A stretch of 50,327 nucleotides of DNA, from the NCBI GenBank assembly GCA_002733715.2, contig NVWQ02000061.1, positions 1 through 50,327 on the forward strand, read 5' to 3'. Source of the DNA: Methylophaga sp. GTDB lineage: Bacteria > Pseudomonadota > Gammaproteobacteria > Nitrosococcales > Methylophagaceae. Position 1 is the first letter of the stretch. Each line of letters opens with the position of its first letter. The position numbers were made by a program, and so were the translations under genes. This document shows positions 8,760 through 18,663 of this stretch, piece after piece. A model generated the notes under the pieces. It did no database searches and was not told the origin of the DNA. It was given only the letters and a program-made list of their open reading frames with translations.

Positions 8760-10811
8760 CTATAACTTAAGACTATCTTTAATAATTTTTGGTGTTACAA
8801 AAATCAATAATTCTTGTTTATTATCCACATTTTTTGTTGTTTTAAATAAAAATCCAACATACGGTAAGTCACCAAAGAAAGGAACCCGTGATGAACTTTT
8901 AGATTTTGTCTGTTCATACACGCCACCTAATACCACTGTTTCACCGTTATCAACTAACACTTGTGTTTCAACCTTTTTGGTATCAATACTTGGCACTGTG
9001 AATCGAGCATCAAAGACAGCCTGATCTTTGTTCACCTTCAAGTCCATAATGATTTTATCATCAGGCGTGATCTGTGGTGTCACTTCTAGCTTAAGCACTG
9101 CTTTTTTGAAAGATACTGCCGTTGCTCCACTTGAACTTGCTTGTTGATAAGGTATTTCAGTACCTTGTTCAATAATGGCCGTCGATTGGTTAGAAGTAAT
9201 CACTCGAGGACTTGAAATCACCTCTCCTTTGCCTTCTGCTTGTAATGCCTGTAATTCTAGCTCTAATAATGTTCCAAACGGAAGCTTAGCTAGTGCTAAT
9301 GCAAAAGTTCCGGCAGGATTCGCAAGACCTAAATCTACATTCAATCTATCATTTTGCTCAAGATCATCTCCGTTATTTATTTGGTCGGTCCCATTAAGTG
9401 TTCCAGATATTATTTGCTGGTTAAGCAACCCATTACCATTATGGTTCGCAGAAGAAACACCAAATCGCACCCCTAATTCCTTAGTAAAGTCATTAGTGGC
9501 TATAACAATGCGAGACTCAATCAATACTTGACGAATGGCTACGTCTAATCTGTCTATTAATTTACGAATTTGAACCAGTTGATCCGCAGTATCTCGCAAT
9601 AGCAGAGAATTAGTACGCTGATCAACGGTCACACTACCACGGCTGGATAAAAACCCTGCCACGCCTGCGCCACTACTAGATTGCTCTGGTCCACTTTGAA
9701 GTAACGTTGCTAGTTCAGATGCTTTTGCAAAATTAACTTCAATAATTTCTGAATACAAGGGTTCTAATTGAATAAGCTGATTTTTAGCCGCTAGTTCCTG
9801 TTTTTCACGAGCCGCAATTTCAGAAGCTGGGGCAATAAGCATAACATTACCGTTCTGCCGCATTGCTAAACCCTTAGTTTTCAGGATAATGTCTAATGCT
9901 TGATCCCAAGGGACATTTTTAAGCCTGAGTGTTAGGTTACCCTGAACTGTATCGCTAGTAACCAAGTTCATGCCTGTGAAATCAGCTAATAGTTGCAATA
10001 CTGCTCGCACTTCAATTTGTTGGAAATTTAAAGATAATTTCTCACCGCTATAGCCAAATTTCTCCCTACCTGTAGCTGTGATTTCTTCTATTATTGGCCT
10101 TACTTCAATCACTAGTTTATTATCAGCCTGGTAGGCTAAATGGTCAAATTTACCCGTTGCTGATAAAACTAAGCGTGTATTTTGCCCTTTTTGTACACTA
10201 TCAATCATCTGTACCGGCGTTCCAAAATCAATAACATCTAGTCTTCTATGTAATTCTTCAGGAAGTGAAACCCCCATTAAATCCACCACTATAGTATCGC
10301 GTTCTTGGTGAACATCAACCAAAGCGCCAGGTTTATTGAGCTCTATCGAAAGGCGTGCTTCACCCGTTTCTCCGCGTCGGAAATCAATATTTTCCACTTG
10401 GTAATTTGTATTTCTTGCTACTGATTTCTGCTTAGCACCACCGTCGATAGTAACAATAATTACATTTCCATCGTGCTCAATTGTATACGGTACTTTTTGT
10501 GAAAGATTAATAACCATGCGTGTTCTATCACCAGATTCAACAGTGGAAACACTTCGTGTTGCACCTACATTTATTTGCTGTGTCTTCTTATCTAATTTAT
10601 TGGAAACACCAGCGAAATCTAATACTATCCGTGCAGGGTCGTCGATAGAAAAACTATTAGGGTCTCCAACAGATTCTGAAAATGTCAGCACCAACTGGGC
10701 TTTTTCGCCTGGCAAGGATGAATAACCCAATGATTTAAGATCGGTTGCAAATGCATTTATACCGAATATCATTAACCAACTGGTAAGTATTATATTCAAA
10801 GCTTTTTTCAT
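8760..10811 (-). CDS. pilQ: Type IV pilus secretin PilQ
   Basis: Outer-membrane secretin ring through which type IV pili pass. From the start chosen here (10811) it has 683 residues and opens with a signal peptide, MKKALNIILTSWLMIFGINAFA; the longer reading from 10883 would place 24 polar residues before it. Two N-terminal AMIN-type peptidoglycan-binding repeats are followed by the N0/N1 domains (LNFQQIEVRAVLQLLADFTGMNLV) and the C-terminal secretin domain, with VTVDQRTNSLLLRD and the conserved VPFFGDLPYVGFLFK near the end. It is the last gene of pilMNOPQ and is followed by a strong terminator. Confidence 0.95.
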   Translation of the reverse strand: MKKALNIILTSWLMIFGINAFATDLKSLGYSSLPGEKAQLVLTFSESVGDPNSFSIDDPARIVLDFAGVSNKLDKKTQQINVGATRSVSTVESGDRTRMVINLSQKVPYTIEHDGNVIIVTIDGGAKQKSVARNTNYQVENIDFRRGETGEARLSIELNKPGALVDVHQERDTIVVDLMGVSLPEELHRRLDVIDFGTPVQMIDSVQKGQNTRLVLSATGKFDHLAYQADNKLVIEVRPIIEEITATGREKFGYSGEKLSLNFQQIEVRAVLQLLADFTGMNLVTSDTVQGNLTLRLKNVPWDQALDIILKTKGLAMRQNGNVMLIAPASEIAAREKQELAAKNQLIQLEPLYSEIIEVNFAKASELATLLQSGPEQSSSGAGVAGFLSSRGSVTVDQRTNSLLLRDTADQLVQIRKLIDRLDVAIRQVLIESRIVIATNDFTKELGVRFGVSSANHNGNGLLNQQIISGTLNGTDQINNGDDLEQNDRLNVDLGLANPAGTFALALAKLPFGTLLELELQALQAEGKGEVISSPRVITSNQSTAIIEQGTEIPYQQASSSGATAVSFKKAVLKLEVTPQITPDDKIIMDLKVNKDQAVFDARFTVPSIDTKKVETQVLVDNGETVVLGGVYEQTKSKSSSRVPFFGDLPYVGFLFKTTKNVDNKQELLIFVTPKIIKDSLKL

Positions 10812-10904
10812 AGTAATTACTCTATCTTTATTTTTTGTTTGATTCATGCAAAGCATTTTTATTCTGTCGCTATTATTAGTCATGTTTATATGCCTTATCC
10901 TTAA

Positions 10905-11432
10905 TTATTCACGAACAGATATGATGTTGTTTCGATGGATATAGCCACCATTTCCATCAGGCACAGTTTCTTTAAATGCTACTTCTGCGTCTGAAATAGT
11001 CAAAATTTGACCATAATGTTTTCCGATATAATTGCCCACCTGAACTCTGTGTATAACCCCTTCTGGTGACCGAATTAATGCCCACATATTTTCCTGTTCT
11101 AATGTACCGACAAGAGATAATTCTGCCAAACCATATTCTTCTAAAGCTTCTTTTAAACGATTTGTATCTGGTCGAACACCATTGTCGACAATTATTTTTT
11201 CTTCAACTATGGCATCCGGTAAATCAACTACCACAGGTAAAAAAGGATTATGTAAATCTGATGCTGCATATTCAAACTTCTCATATGGTTTTAGCACAGG
11301 GATAGGTGCGATAGTTGATGGCGGCCGCGCCTCAATTTTAGCAACATAGGCATTAAGATCATCTTTTTCCTGCTGGCATGCAGTTATCGACAAAATTAAG
11401 ATCGGCATGAATACTTTTAATAACTTTACCAT
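10905..11432 (-). CDS. pilP: Type IV pilus lipoprotein PilP
   Basis: Inner-membrane lipoprotein that links the PilNO complex to the PilQ secretin. The 175 residues start with a lipoprotein signal ending in the lipobox SITAC (Cys about 19), then a proline-rich stretch, and a C-terminal beta domain (LSLVGTLEQENMWALI...VQVGNYIGKHYG) typical of PilP. It sits between pilO (48-base gap) and pilQ on the same strand. Confidence 0.93.
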   Translation of the reverse strand: MVKLLKVFMPILILSITACQQEKDDLNAYVAKIEARPPSTIAPIPVLKPYEKFEYAASDLHNPFLPVVVDLPDAIVEEKIIVDNGVRPDTNRLKEALEEYGLAELSLVGTLEQENMWALIRSPEGVIHRVQVGNYIGKHYGQILTISDAEVAFKETVPDGNGGYIHRNNIISVRE

Positions 11433-11480
11433 CTTGCTTTACTTCCTAAGTTTTCCATTTTGTACTCCAGCAAATACCCG

Positions 11481-12074
11481 TTATTCTGCTTCATCAAAGT
11501 ATCGATACGTTTTTGCAGTTACTGTCATTGTCATTTGCTCTTCGCCACCCTTAGTTGTTAATGGCTTCATCGAAAAGTCATGTAACGTTACAATTCTAGG
11601 CAGCGCAGCTATCCCGCTGGCAAATTCCCCTAGCTGATGATATGTACCCGTTACCATCATCGAAATAGGCAATTCTGCATAAAAATCAACCGGGCGTTCG
11701 CCGCCGGGTTTGAATAACTGGAATTCTAATCCGTTTATTAATCCTGTCCGAGAAATATCAATGAGCAAGTCCGCCACTTCATTTTTTCGTGGTAACTGCT
11801 GAAGCATTGAGGCAAAACTAGTTTTGATTTCTTTCATCTGTGTCTTATATGCTTCTAAATTACTTGCTTTTACTTGTTTTGCTTCAAATGTACTCTTAAG
11901 CTGACTTTCTTTTTGTTCTAAAACAACTAATGCTTCTTGTTTCTCTTTAATGATAAACCAGTAGCTTGCACCCCAGACTAAGGCGCATAAAATTAATATT
12001 GAAATAACCTTGATCGGAAGTGGCCATTCTCCACTTTCGTTAAAATCTAATTCATTTAAAGATGACAGTTCCAT
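11481..12074 (-). CDS. pilO: Type IV pilus inner-membrane protein PilO
   Basis: Alignment-complex protein that heterodimerises with PilN in the periplasm. The 197 residues contain one N-terminal membrane helix (about residues 20-42, ILILCALVWGASYWFII), a coiled-coil region rich in Lys/Glu/Gln (about 45-95) and a ferredoxin-like C-terminal domain. Its start overlaps the last base of the pilN stop, which points to coupled translation. Confidence 0.93.
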   Translation of the reverse strand: MELSSLNELDFNESGEWPLPIKVISILILCALVWGASYWFIIKEKQEALVVLEQKESQLKSTFEAKQVKASNLEAYKTQMKEIKTSFASMLQQLPRKNEVADLLIDISRTGLINGLEFQLFKPGGERPVDFYAELPISMMVTGTYHQLGEFASGIAALPRIVTLHDFSMKPLTTKGGEEQMTMTVTAKTYRYFDEAE

Positions 12075-12640
12075 TAGATTTCTCCATCATCGGCTTTAAG
12101 GCTTGATTCTTTCACACTCAAGGTAAACGTTCTTATGGCATTATCATTTGTAGAGCTTCGTTTGACAATATTCAAAACTGCATCTCCTGAGAACTCTGCA
12201 TTTTCATCTAGCTGTCGCATAAAGACAGAGACCCGTGCATTTGACTGGGCAACCCCATTAAAAGTAAGTGAATGTCCCGTGCGTTTTGCAGAGTTCAGAT
12301 GCACACCATCTGGTACCGTTCGAACAATCGCATCTAATACTTTTACAACTTTAGGCCGGCTGGCTTGTAATTGTTGAATCACCTGAATCCGTGCCAATAA
12401 TTTTGCACGCTCAGCTTCTAAGGTGGCAATTTCTTTAATCTGCCTATCAAGCAAAGCAATTTCTTTATTCAAAAAAGCATTTCGATTATTTTGTTCGTCC
12501 ATAAGCCCATTAACAAAGCTAATTGCTCCGTAGGCGATCACAGCAGCTACAATAAGTCCAGCTATAACGGATGTGAAAAATTGTTTTTGTCGTTCTTGCC
12601 TGCGGTCTTCACGCCAAGGTAATAGATTTATATGAGGCAT
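12074..12640 (-). CDS. pilN: Type IV pilus assembly protein PilN
   Basis: Inner-membrane partner of PilO and PilM. The N terminus MPHINLLPWREDRRQ carries the conserved INLLPWR motif that binds the cytosolic PilM protein. A membrane helix follows (about residues 23-45), then a coiled coil and a periplasmic ferredoxin-like domain; 188 residues in all. It overlaps both pilM and pilO by a single base. Confidence 0.95.
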   Translation of the reverse strand: MPHINLLPWREDRRQERQKQFFTSVIAGLIVAAVIAYGAISFVNGLMDEQNNRNAFLNKEIALLDRQIKEIATLEAERAKLLARIQVIQQLQASRPKVVKVLDAIVRTVPDGVHLNSAKRTGHSLTFNGVAQSNARVSVFMRQLDENAEFSGDAVLNIVKRSSTNDNAIRTFTLSVKESSLKADDGEI

Positions 12641-13701
12641 TAATCAAAACTCCTTAGCGCTAATCCACATGCAATCAACATTGATGGACTATCATTGCTA
12701 AGTGCCTGGACTTTAACTTTGTGCTGATTCACCGTCATATCTGCAAACGGATTTGCAACAGATGTTGTCGTGCCTATTTCTTCCGCGATCATGGCGTCAA
12801 CACCTTGAATTGAAGCGCAGCCGCCTGCTAATACAACATGATCTATGGATTGGTATTGTGTTGATGCTGAGAAGAAAAATTGTAAAGCGCGTGTTACTGT
12901 TGTTGTCATAGCCTCCTTAAATGGCTCCAACACTTTCAATCCATAATCATCGGGTAGATTATGTTCTTTTTTAGCGCGGCCCGCTTCTTGGTAAGACATG
13001 CCGTAATGGCGTTCAATATCTTCTGTCAGCATATTGCCGCCGAAAGTTTGTTCACGGGTGAACACTATTTTGCCATCAACCAGTACATATAATGTCGTTA
13101 CTGTTGCACCAATATCGACAACAGCGACGGTTAAACCTTGCCCGTGATTAGTCAGTTGTCTAGATATTAAGGTAAAAGCATTTTCCATCGTGTACGCTTC
13201 CACATCAACTAGCTTGGCTTCTAAGCCTGCTTTTTCAACAACTTCAATTCGCGTATCTACATTTTCACTTCTTGATGCGGCCAGCAACACATCGACAGCA
13301 TCAACATCAGATTCTGAAGGACCTAACACCTCAAAATCTAATCGTACTTCTTCTAGAGGATAAGGAATGAGGCTTTCCGCTTCTATCATAATTTGTTCTT
13401 CGATAGCTCGTTCGGACAAATCTGCGGGGTAAGATATTGTTTTAGTGATCGCTGAGTTTGCCGAAACAGCAACCGCAATGTTTTTTGCTTTAGTACCAGA
13501 ACGTTTAACCGCTCGCTTTATGGCACCAGCCACTTCATCTTTGTTTACTATTTTACCTTCCACAACGGCATTAAGAGGCAACGGCTCAACAGCATAAGCC
13601 TCAACCGAATATTTATCGCCTTTTTGATTAAGCTCTAAAATTTTAACTACTGAAGAACTAATATCAACACCAACAAGTGGAGCTTTTTTTCGTCCAAACA
13701 T
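12640..13701 (-). CDS. pilM: Type IV pilus assembly ATPase-like protein PilM
   Basis: Cytosolic actin-like (FtsA-fold) protein that binds ATP and the N terminus of PilN. 353 residues from the ATG at 13701, giving MFGRKKAPLVGVDISSSVVKILEL, the usual start of the family; the reading from 13719 adds six residues with no support. ATP-binding loops VGVDISSS (about 10-17), VVDIGATVTTLYV and VVLAGGCASI are visible. It is the first gene of pilMNOPQ, so the operon promoter should lie in 13702-14039. Confidence 0.94.
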   Translation of the reverse strand: MFGRKKAPLVGVDISSSVVKILELNQKGDKYSVEAYAVEPLPLNAVVEGKIVNKDEVAGAIKRAVKRSGTKAKNIAVAVSANSAITKTISYPADLSERAIEEQIMIEAESLIPYPLEEVRLDFEVLGPSESDVDAVDVLLAASRSENVDTRIEVVEKAGLEAKLVDVEAYTMENAFTLISRQLTNHGQGLTVAVVDIGATVTTLYVLVDGKIVFTREQTFGGNMLTEDIERHYGMSYQEAGRAKKEHNLPDDYGLKVLEPFKEAMTTTVTRALQFFFSASTQYQSIDHVVLAGGCASIQGVDAMIAEEIGTTTSVANPFADMTVNQHKVKVQALSNDSPSMLIACGLALRSFD

Positions 13702-14039
13702 TTTTGCCTCAACTAACAATAAAGAAATAGTGACTTATTGTTCAAATTTAAAGTGATTTCTCAAGACTATAATTCATATAGTTCTAAAATACAATAGATC
13801 TAAGGATTTACCCTGTTCCCTCAAATATATACAGTCTGAAACCTAACATCTAATATAACAAAAAGTATATAAAATACTGAGAGTCACGTATCACTTTTAA
13901 ACTAAAATATAGTGCTCTCACACTGAGCTGAGCTATACTCTTGACTCAACAATCAATAAGCAAAAAATAAGCCAGTTTTATTTATATATAAAAATTCTTT
14001 AGGGTATTAAGTTAATTGGGGTTAATTTCATTTGCGTAA
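13702..14039. other. AT-rich intergenic region holding the pilM promoter region
   Basis: This stretch between pilM and the repeat element has no convincing gene. It is AT-rich and contains an imperfect inverted repeat at about 13880-13920 (GAGAGTCAC paired with GTGCTCTC). The pilM promoter must lie here, but I could not pick one -35/-10 pair over others. Confidence 0.4.
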
Positions 14040-14353
14040 TATACCCAAAATACTTGAAGATGCAGGTTTCAGCAAGAGAAGAAGCCACACTATTCTAGGC
14101 ATAAAACGCAGGGGTTAGTCGTTCTCGGCAACTGCTCCTGCGTTGTTCTACTTACCTACATTCATGTAGGCATAATGCTAAGTTTTATAACAACGAAAGT
14201 AATGGCTTGTCCTCTTGCTCTACGAGAGCTTAGCACGAATGCCAGCACTGCGTTACAATGCTCGACAAGGACTAGTCATTACCTTTACATTGCGCCTTGT
14301 TCTGACCTTCGTGCTAAACTCTGAAATCTGCATCTTCAAGTAATTTGGGTATA
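14040..14353. repeat. Complete TATACCC-type inverted-repeat element (314 bp)
   Basis: Bounded by long, nearly perfect terminal inverted repeats: left TATACCCAAAATACTTGAAG and, on the complement of the right end, TATACCCAAATTACTTGAAG, each continuing through TGCAG to TTTCAG. No open reading frame or transposase is inside. The inside shares blocks with the copies at 1-156 and 32712-32979, such as TGCCTAGAATA and GTTATAAAACTT (complement strand here). A TA dinucleotide flanks each end, as in Tc1/IS630-type MITEs, but the flanks are AT-rich so this is weak. It ends 41 bases before ponA. Confidence 0.85.
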
Positions 14354-14394
14354 TACTAAGCCCCTTCGAATACTACTAACTTAAACACATACTT

Positions 14395-16803
14395 ATGTAT
14401 CAATTTGTGCGTCGACTCCTTATCGCTTTCATCCTTCTCCTTAGTTTAATAGCGATTACGGCTGTCACTATTTATAAAACGCTCGCACCTAAATTACCTG
14501 ATGCCAGCACACTTCGTGAAACACAACTACAAGTACCCTTAAGAATTTTTAGCGCTGAAGGATTATTGATTGCTGAATTTGGTGAGAAACGACGGATCCC
14601 TCTTGAGTATATGGAGATGCCCGCACCGCTCATTCAGGCTGTGCTTGCTGCTGAAGATGATCGTTTTTTTAGTCATCCTGGTGTTGATTATCAAGGCATT
14701 CTTCGGGCGATTTATTCACTGGCAACAACGGGGGTAAAAGCCCAAGGCGGTAGCACTATTACCATGCAGGTTGCCCGTAATTTTTTCTTAAGCCGTGAAA
14801 AAACATACCTGAGAAAATTAAATGAAATTATTTTAGCCTTAGAAATTGAACAGGTACTTACTAAAGAAGAAATTCTTACGCTATATCTAAATAAAATTTA
14901 TTTGGGCAATCGTTCTTATGGTGTGGGTGCCGCAGCTAAAGTATATTATGGAAAGCCATTAGGTGAACTTAGTTTACCTCAGTTTGCAATGATTGCAGGG
15001 CTTCCAAAAGCACCTTCAAAGTTTAACCCTCTTGTTAATCCTGATCGAGCAAAATTACGCCGTGACTATGTGCTCCGTCGTATGTGGCAAGTGGGCTATA
15101 TTAAACAGCAAGAATACCTGACCGCTATTGAAGCCCCTGTCACAGCTAGTTATCATCATCGCGTTGTTGACGTTTACGCCCCTTATGTTGCTGAAATGGT
15201 CCGCACAAAATTAATCGAACAGTATGGTGATGATGCCTACAGCATGGGATTAAATGTGCATACAACCGTTCGCTCGAAACACCAGCAAGCCGCTAATGAT
15301 GCATTACAATCAGCTCTGCTCGCTTATGACAAACGCCATGGATTCCGCGGCGCCCAAAATACACTATTGCTTGAAGATGGCATGACAACTGAGGATTACG
15401 AGCAATTATTATCCACATTTGGACACATCGGTCCATTATCAGCCGGAATTGTTATTAAACTAGAGTCTCAGCTTGCCCATATTTATATCAAACAAACTGG
15501 AATGGCAACGCTCAATATCAGTGACCTAGCTTGGGCAAGAAAACAATTAGGCACCAACAGTAAGGGAAGGATACCCACAAAAGTTGAAGATGTGTTTAGC
15601 ATAGGCGATGTGATTTACATGCACCAAGATAGTGAACAAAAATGGCAACTGGCTCAACTTCCAGAAGTGGAGGGGGCAATTATTGCCGTTTCTCCTTTTG
15701 ATGGAGCCGTTACTGCATTAACAGGTGGATTTGAATATTTCCAGAATAAATTTAACCGCGTTACGCAATCGCACCGACAACCCGGCTCAGGTTTTAAACC
15801 TTTCCTTTATTCTGCAGCATTAGAAAAAGGCTATACCGCGGCCACCATTATAAACGATGCTCCTGTAGTACTGGATGACCCCAGCCTAGAAAACGTTTGG
15901 CGTCCTAAAAATTCCAGCGGGAAGTTTTATGGTCCAACTCGCTTAAGAGTTGCACTCACCAACTCACGTAATCTTGTTTCAATACGCATATTACGAGATA
16001 TTGGTATTAAATATATAATTAATTATGCAGATAAATTTGGTTTTGATACCAGTAAAATTCCTCGGAGTCTTTCCCTTGCATTAGGTAGTGGCAGTGTTTC
16101 CCCATGGGATATGTCTCGTGCCTACTCAGTACTAGCTAATGGTGGTTATCGTATTGATCCTTATGTTATTCAACGAATAGAAGATGCCTCAGGCACCATT
16201 CTCATGCAGTCACAGCCTGCTACAGTATGTGAAACATGTATTACCATCTCAAATCAAAAAGCTACGGAAGAACTTGACCCCACAGCTCTGAGACCCGCTG
16301 CCCGTGTAATGACGCCACAAAACAACTACATCATGAATAGTTTATTACGCGATGTAGTGCGTTATGGAACGGGCCGTAAAGCAATGGAGCTTGGGCGAAA
16401 AGATCTCGCAGGGAAAACAGGCACAACCAATGAGCAAGTAGATGCATGGTTTAATGGCTTCCACCCCGAATTAGTTGCCATAAGTTGGGTAGGGTTTGAT
16501 TCTCCGAGATCTTTAGGCAGAGGAGAATATGGCGGAAGAGCGGCACTTCCTATGTGGATGGATTTTATGAAAGTTGCACTGGATGGTATGCCTGAAGAGC
16601 TCTTAAAGAGACCCGCTGACATGGTAACGGTGAAAATTGATCCGAAAACAGGTTTGCTCGCACGGGCTAATACCGAAGGCGCCATTTCTGAAACGTTTCG
16701 TAGCGACCATATCCCCGAACTAATGCCACGCCCTATTGATGACAGTATAGGTGGAGGAGCTTATTCCAATCCATATGCAACTGAGGATAGTGATCTATTT
16801 TAA
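14395..16803 (+). CDS. mrcA: Penicillin-binding protein 1A, bifunctional peptidoglycan synthase
   Basis: Class A PBP of 802 residues: a short cytosolic start, one membrane anchor (about residues 7-27), a GT51 glycosyltransferase domain and a transpeptidase domain facing the periplasm. Glycosyltransferase motifs EDDRFFSHPGVD and GGSTITMQVARN are visible; transpeptidase motifs are SGFK (catalytic Ser, in RQPGSGFKPF), SRN and KTGT. An OB-like insert lies between the domains, as in PBP1A. It is divergent from pilM, the classic ponA/pilM arrangement, but a 314-bp repeat now sits between them, so its promoter may be in or right after that repeat. Confidence 0.96.
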   Translation: MYQFVRRLLIAFILLLSLIAITAVTIYKTLAPKLPDASTLRETQLQVPLRIFSAEGLLIAEFGEKRRIPLEYMEMPAPLIQAVLAAEDDRFFSHPGVDYQGILRAIYSLATTGVKAQGGSTITMQVARNFFLSREKTYLRKLNEIILALEIEQVLTKEEILTLYLNKIYLGNRSYGVGAAAKVYYGKPLGELSLPQFAMIAGLPKAPSKFNPLVNPDRAKLRRDYVLRRMWQVGYIKQQEYLTAIEAPVTASYHHRVVDVYAPYVAEMVRTKLIEQYGDDAYSMGLNVHTTVRSKHQQAANDALQSALLAYDKRHGFRGAQNTLLLEDGMTTEDYEQLLSTFGHIGPLSAGIVIKLESQLAHIYIKQTGMATLNISDLAWARKQLGTNSKGRIPTKVEDVFSIGDVIYMHQDSEQKWQLAQLPEVEGAIIAVSPFDGAVTALTGGFEYFQNKFNRVTQSHRQPGSGFKPFLYSAALEKGYTAATIINDAPVVLDDPSLENVWRPKNSSGKFYGPTRLRVALTNSRNLVSIRILRDIGIKYIINYADKFGFDTSKIPRSLSLALGSGSVSPWDMSRAYSVLANGGYRIDPYVIQRIEDASGTILMQSQPATVCETCITISNQKATEELDPTALRPAARVMTPQNNYIMNSLLRDVVRYGTGRKAMELGRKDLAGKTGTTNEQVDAWFNGFHPELVAISWVGFDSPRSLGRGEYGGRAALPMWMDFMKVALDGMPEELLKRPADMVTVKIDPKTGLLARANTEGAISETFRSDHIPELMPRPIDDSIGGGAYSNPYATEDSDLF

Positions 16804-16823
16804 CTTTTCCTCGCTAAGACAGC

Positions 16824-18308
16824 TTATTTCACTCGCTTAGCCTGTGTACCCGGCTCTAATTCTCCCTCAGGATAATCACCATTTAGCAATCGAAGCTGTG
16901 CTTCTGGGTTATTGCTAATATGAGACATTGCTGTCCATTTAGTGTAATTATCATGTTTGGTAACTGTGACGATTTCGATTGTTTTTGCTTTAGCTAAACG
17001 CTTTTCATCATTTCGTAGTCGATGAAAACTAATCGCGGTATTAATAAAATCTTTATCAAAACTACTAAAGCTCTGCTTATCTTTAACGGTTGCAAAGAAA
17101 ATAAAGGCTTGTGTGCCTTTATAGATAACAGAAATTCTCGCGGGTTGACCGTTAGCATCAAATAATCCTGTGTAGCCTTTTAAACCATGGACACTTAACT
17201 TTCGACCAGATCTTAAATTATTTATTTTTAACCGCTGCTTAATAAATTCTTTTGGTGATAGTTTTTGTTTAATCCCATCAACACCCACTTCAATAGAGGC
17301 CTTACCTCCGTCTGAAATAGCCTGCAAACTATTAGGATTATTATTTATTTGCCAGCCATCGGGGAAACTAAGGCTAAAGTCCATAGCTAGGTGATAAAAA
17401 TTTTGTCCAGATCTAATACCCTGCTCTTCACTGTCGCCAAAGACCATACCATTGATTTGCGCTAAATATTCTTTGTGTTTGATAAGCCCTTTTTGCGAAT
17501 TAGTATATTTATCCGCAGCGGCGACCACACCTTGTAACCGTGTATCGTTATCTGGATGAGAGGCAAACACACCATGATAACCTTGCACCTCACGTCCTTG
17601 TTTTTTTGCTTGTGCGGCAGCAAACACCTCTTGATCTTTCAATACTCGAATGACTTCTATCATCGCCTTGGGGTCATAACCCGAGCGTGCTAAATATTCA
17701 GCACCAAGCCCATCAGATTGCAGCTCATGCTCACGTCCATAGCCGCTTAATAAAGCACCACCCAGCATATTAAATATATTCTGAGCACCGGCTCCTCGGA
17801 GCTCAGGTACAAGAATTGAACTAACAACATATCCTAGGTTTGCGGCCTGTGATGCACTTTGCTGACGCACACCGTGCCGTGCCGTCACATGTCCAATTTC
17901 ATGTCCCAGTACCGCAGCCAACTCAGCCTCTGAATTTAAGTAGGACATTAAGCCACGTGTGATATAAATATATCCGCCCGGCAAAGCAAATGCATTAATA
18001 ACGGATGAATCTAATACGGTAAAACGATAATCAAGGTTTTCACGATGGCTGACCACGGCTAATTTATCACCAACAGATTGCACATAGCGTTGCAATTTCT
18101 CATCATCATACTGGCCAAACTGAGCGATTATTTTAGGATGATTGGTTCTGCCCATGGCGATCTCACCATCTTCGCTTAACATTACAAAATCACTCTCACC
18201 AGTTACTGGATTTTGTGCACAGCCTGTTAACCCCATAAACAACAAAGCCCCTACTAATGATAAGCAGAGGCTTCTTAATATGTTACGATATGTGTCTTTT
18301 AAAATCAC
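16824..18308 (-). CDS. M48-family metalloprotease lipoprotein
   Basis: Zinc metallopeptidase of 494 residues with the catalytic HEIGH in VLGHEIGHVTARHGV, related to BepA/LoiP-type periplasmic proteases that act in outer-membrane quality control. A lipoprotein signal ends in the lipobox LTGC, so it should be membrane-anchored. The chosen start is a GTG at 18308 because AAGGAAAG lies just upstream; the ATG at 18380 would overlap rpmE and put 24 polar residues before the signal. The C-terminal third (from about residue 300) is a separate domain I cannot name. It follows rpmE by 37 bases. Confidence 0.87.
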   Translation of the reverse strand: MILKDTYRNILRSLCLSLVGALLFMGLTGCAQNPVTGESDFVMLSEDGEIAMGRTNHPKIIAQFGQYDDEKLQRYVQSVGDKLAVVSHRENLDYRFTVLDSSVINAFALPGGYIYITRGLMSYLNSEAELAAVLGHEIGHVTARHGVRQQSASQAANLGYVVSSILVPELRGAGAQNIFNMLGGALLSGYGREHELQSDGLGAEYLARSGYDPKAMIEVIRVLKDQEVFAAAQAKKQGREVQGYHGVFASHPDNDTRLQGVVAAADKYTNSQKGLIKHKEYLAQINGMVFGDSEEQGIRSGQNFYHLAMDFSLSFPDGWQINNNPNSLQAISDGGKASIEVGVDGIKQKLSPKEFIKQRLKINNLRSGRKLSVHGLKGYTGLFDANGQPARISVIYKGTQAFIFFATVKDKQSFSSFDKDFINTAISFHRLRNDEKRLAKAKTIEIVTVTKHDNYTKWTAMSHISNNPEAQLRLLNGDYPEGELEPGTQAKRVK

Positions 18309-18345
18309 ACTATCTTTCCTTGCCCAGATGTTAATCTGGCTTAAG

Positions 18346-18546
18346 TTATTTTCCGTATTTTTGGCGGAACTTATCAACACGACCAGCCGTATCTAATACT
18401 TTTTGCTTGCCCGTGTAAAATGGATGACATTCAGAACAAACATCTAACGTAAGCGCTTTATCCCGTGTTGAGCTTGTTTTAAATTTGTTACCACAACTAC
18501 AAGTAACATCGATTTCATTATATTCTGGATGGATATCCGCTTTCAT
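18346..18546 (-). CDS. rpmE: 50S ribosomal protein L31, zinc-binding type
   Basis: Ribosomal protein L31 of 66 residues from MKADIHPEY, the usual family start; an upstream in-frame ATG at 18558 would add MSID. All four zinc ligands are present (Cys16, Cys18, Cys37, Cys40), so this is the zinc-containing C+ form rather than the zinc-free paralogue induced under zinc limitation. It is a short separate unit between a methyltransferase gene and the M48 protease gene. Confidence 0.96.
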   Translation of the reverse strand: MKADIHPEYNEIDVTCSCGNKFKTSSTRDKALTLDVCSECHPFYTGKQKVLDTAGRVDKFRQKYGK

Positions 18547-18663
18547 ATCTATACTCATTCAAATTTTAGTGTGTTGTAGCCTCAGTTGATCTAGGCCACT
18601 TAGAACCGCGTAAGTCTACTGATCAAAGCTTATGACATCAAGCTTTTTATTTAGTTCGTCTAA

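Noticed and set aside
10812-10883. Longer PilQ start at 10883
   Set aside because: It adds 24 polar residues ahead of a clear signal peptide that starts at 10811.
14040-14353. Insertion sequence
   Set aside because: Too short and without any transposase frame; the ends fit a MITE or palindromic repeat instead.
18309-18380. Longer M48 protease start at 18380
   Set aside because: It would overlap rpmE and put 24 polar residues before the lipoprotein signal; GTG at 18308 has a good AAGGAAAG site.
18600-18660. Terminator after the methyltransferase gene (AAAGCTT/AAGCTTT hairpin)
   Set aside because: The 7-bp stem has an 8-base loop, and the T run is on the wrong strand for that gene.
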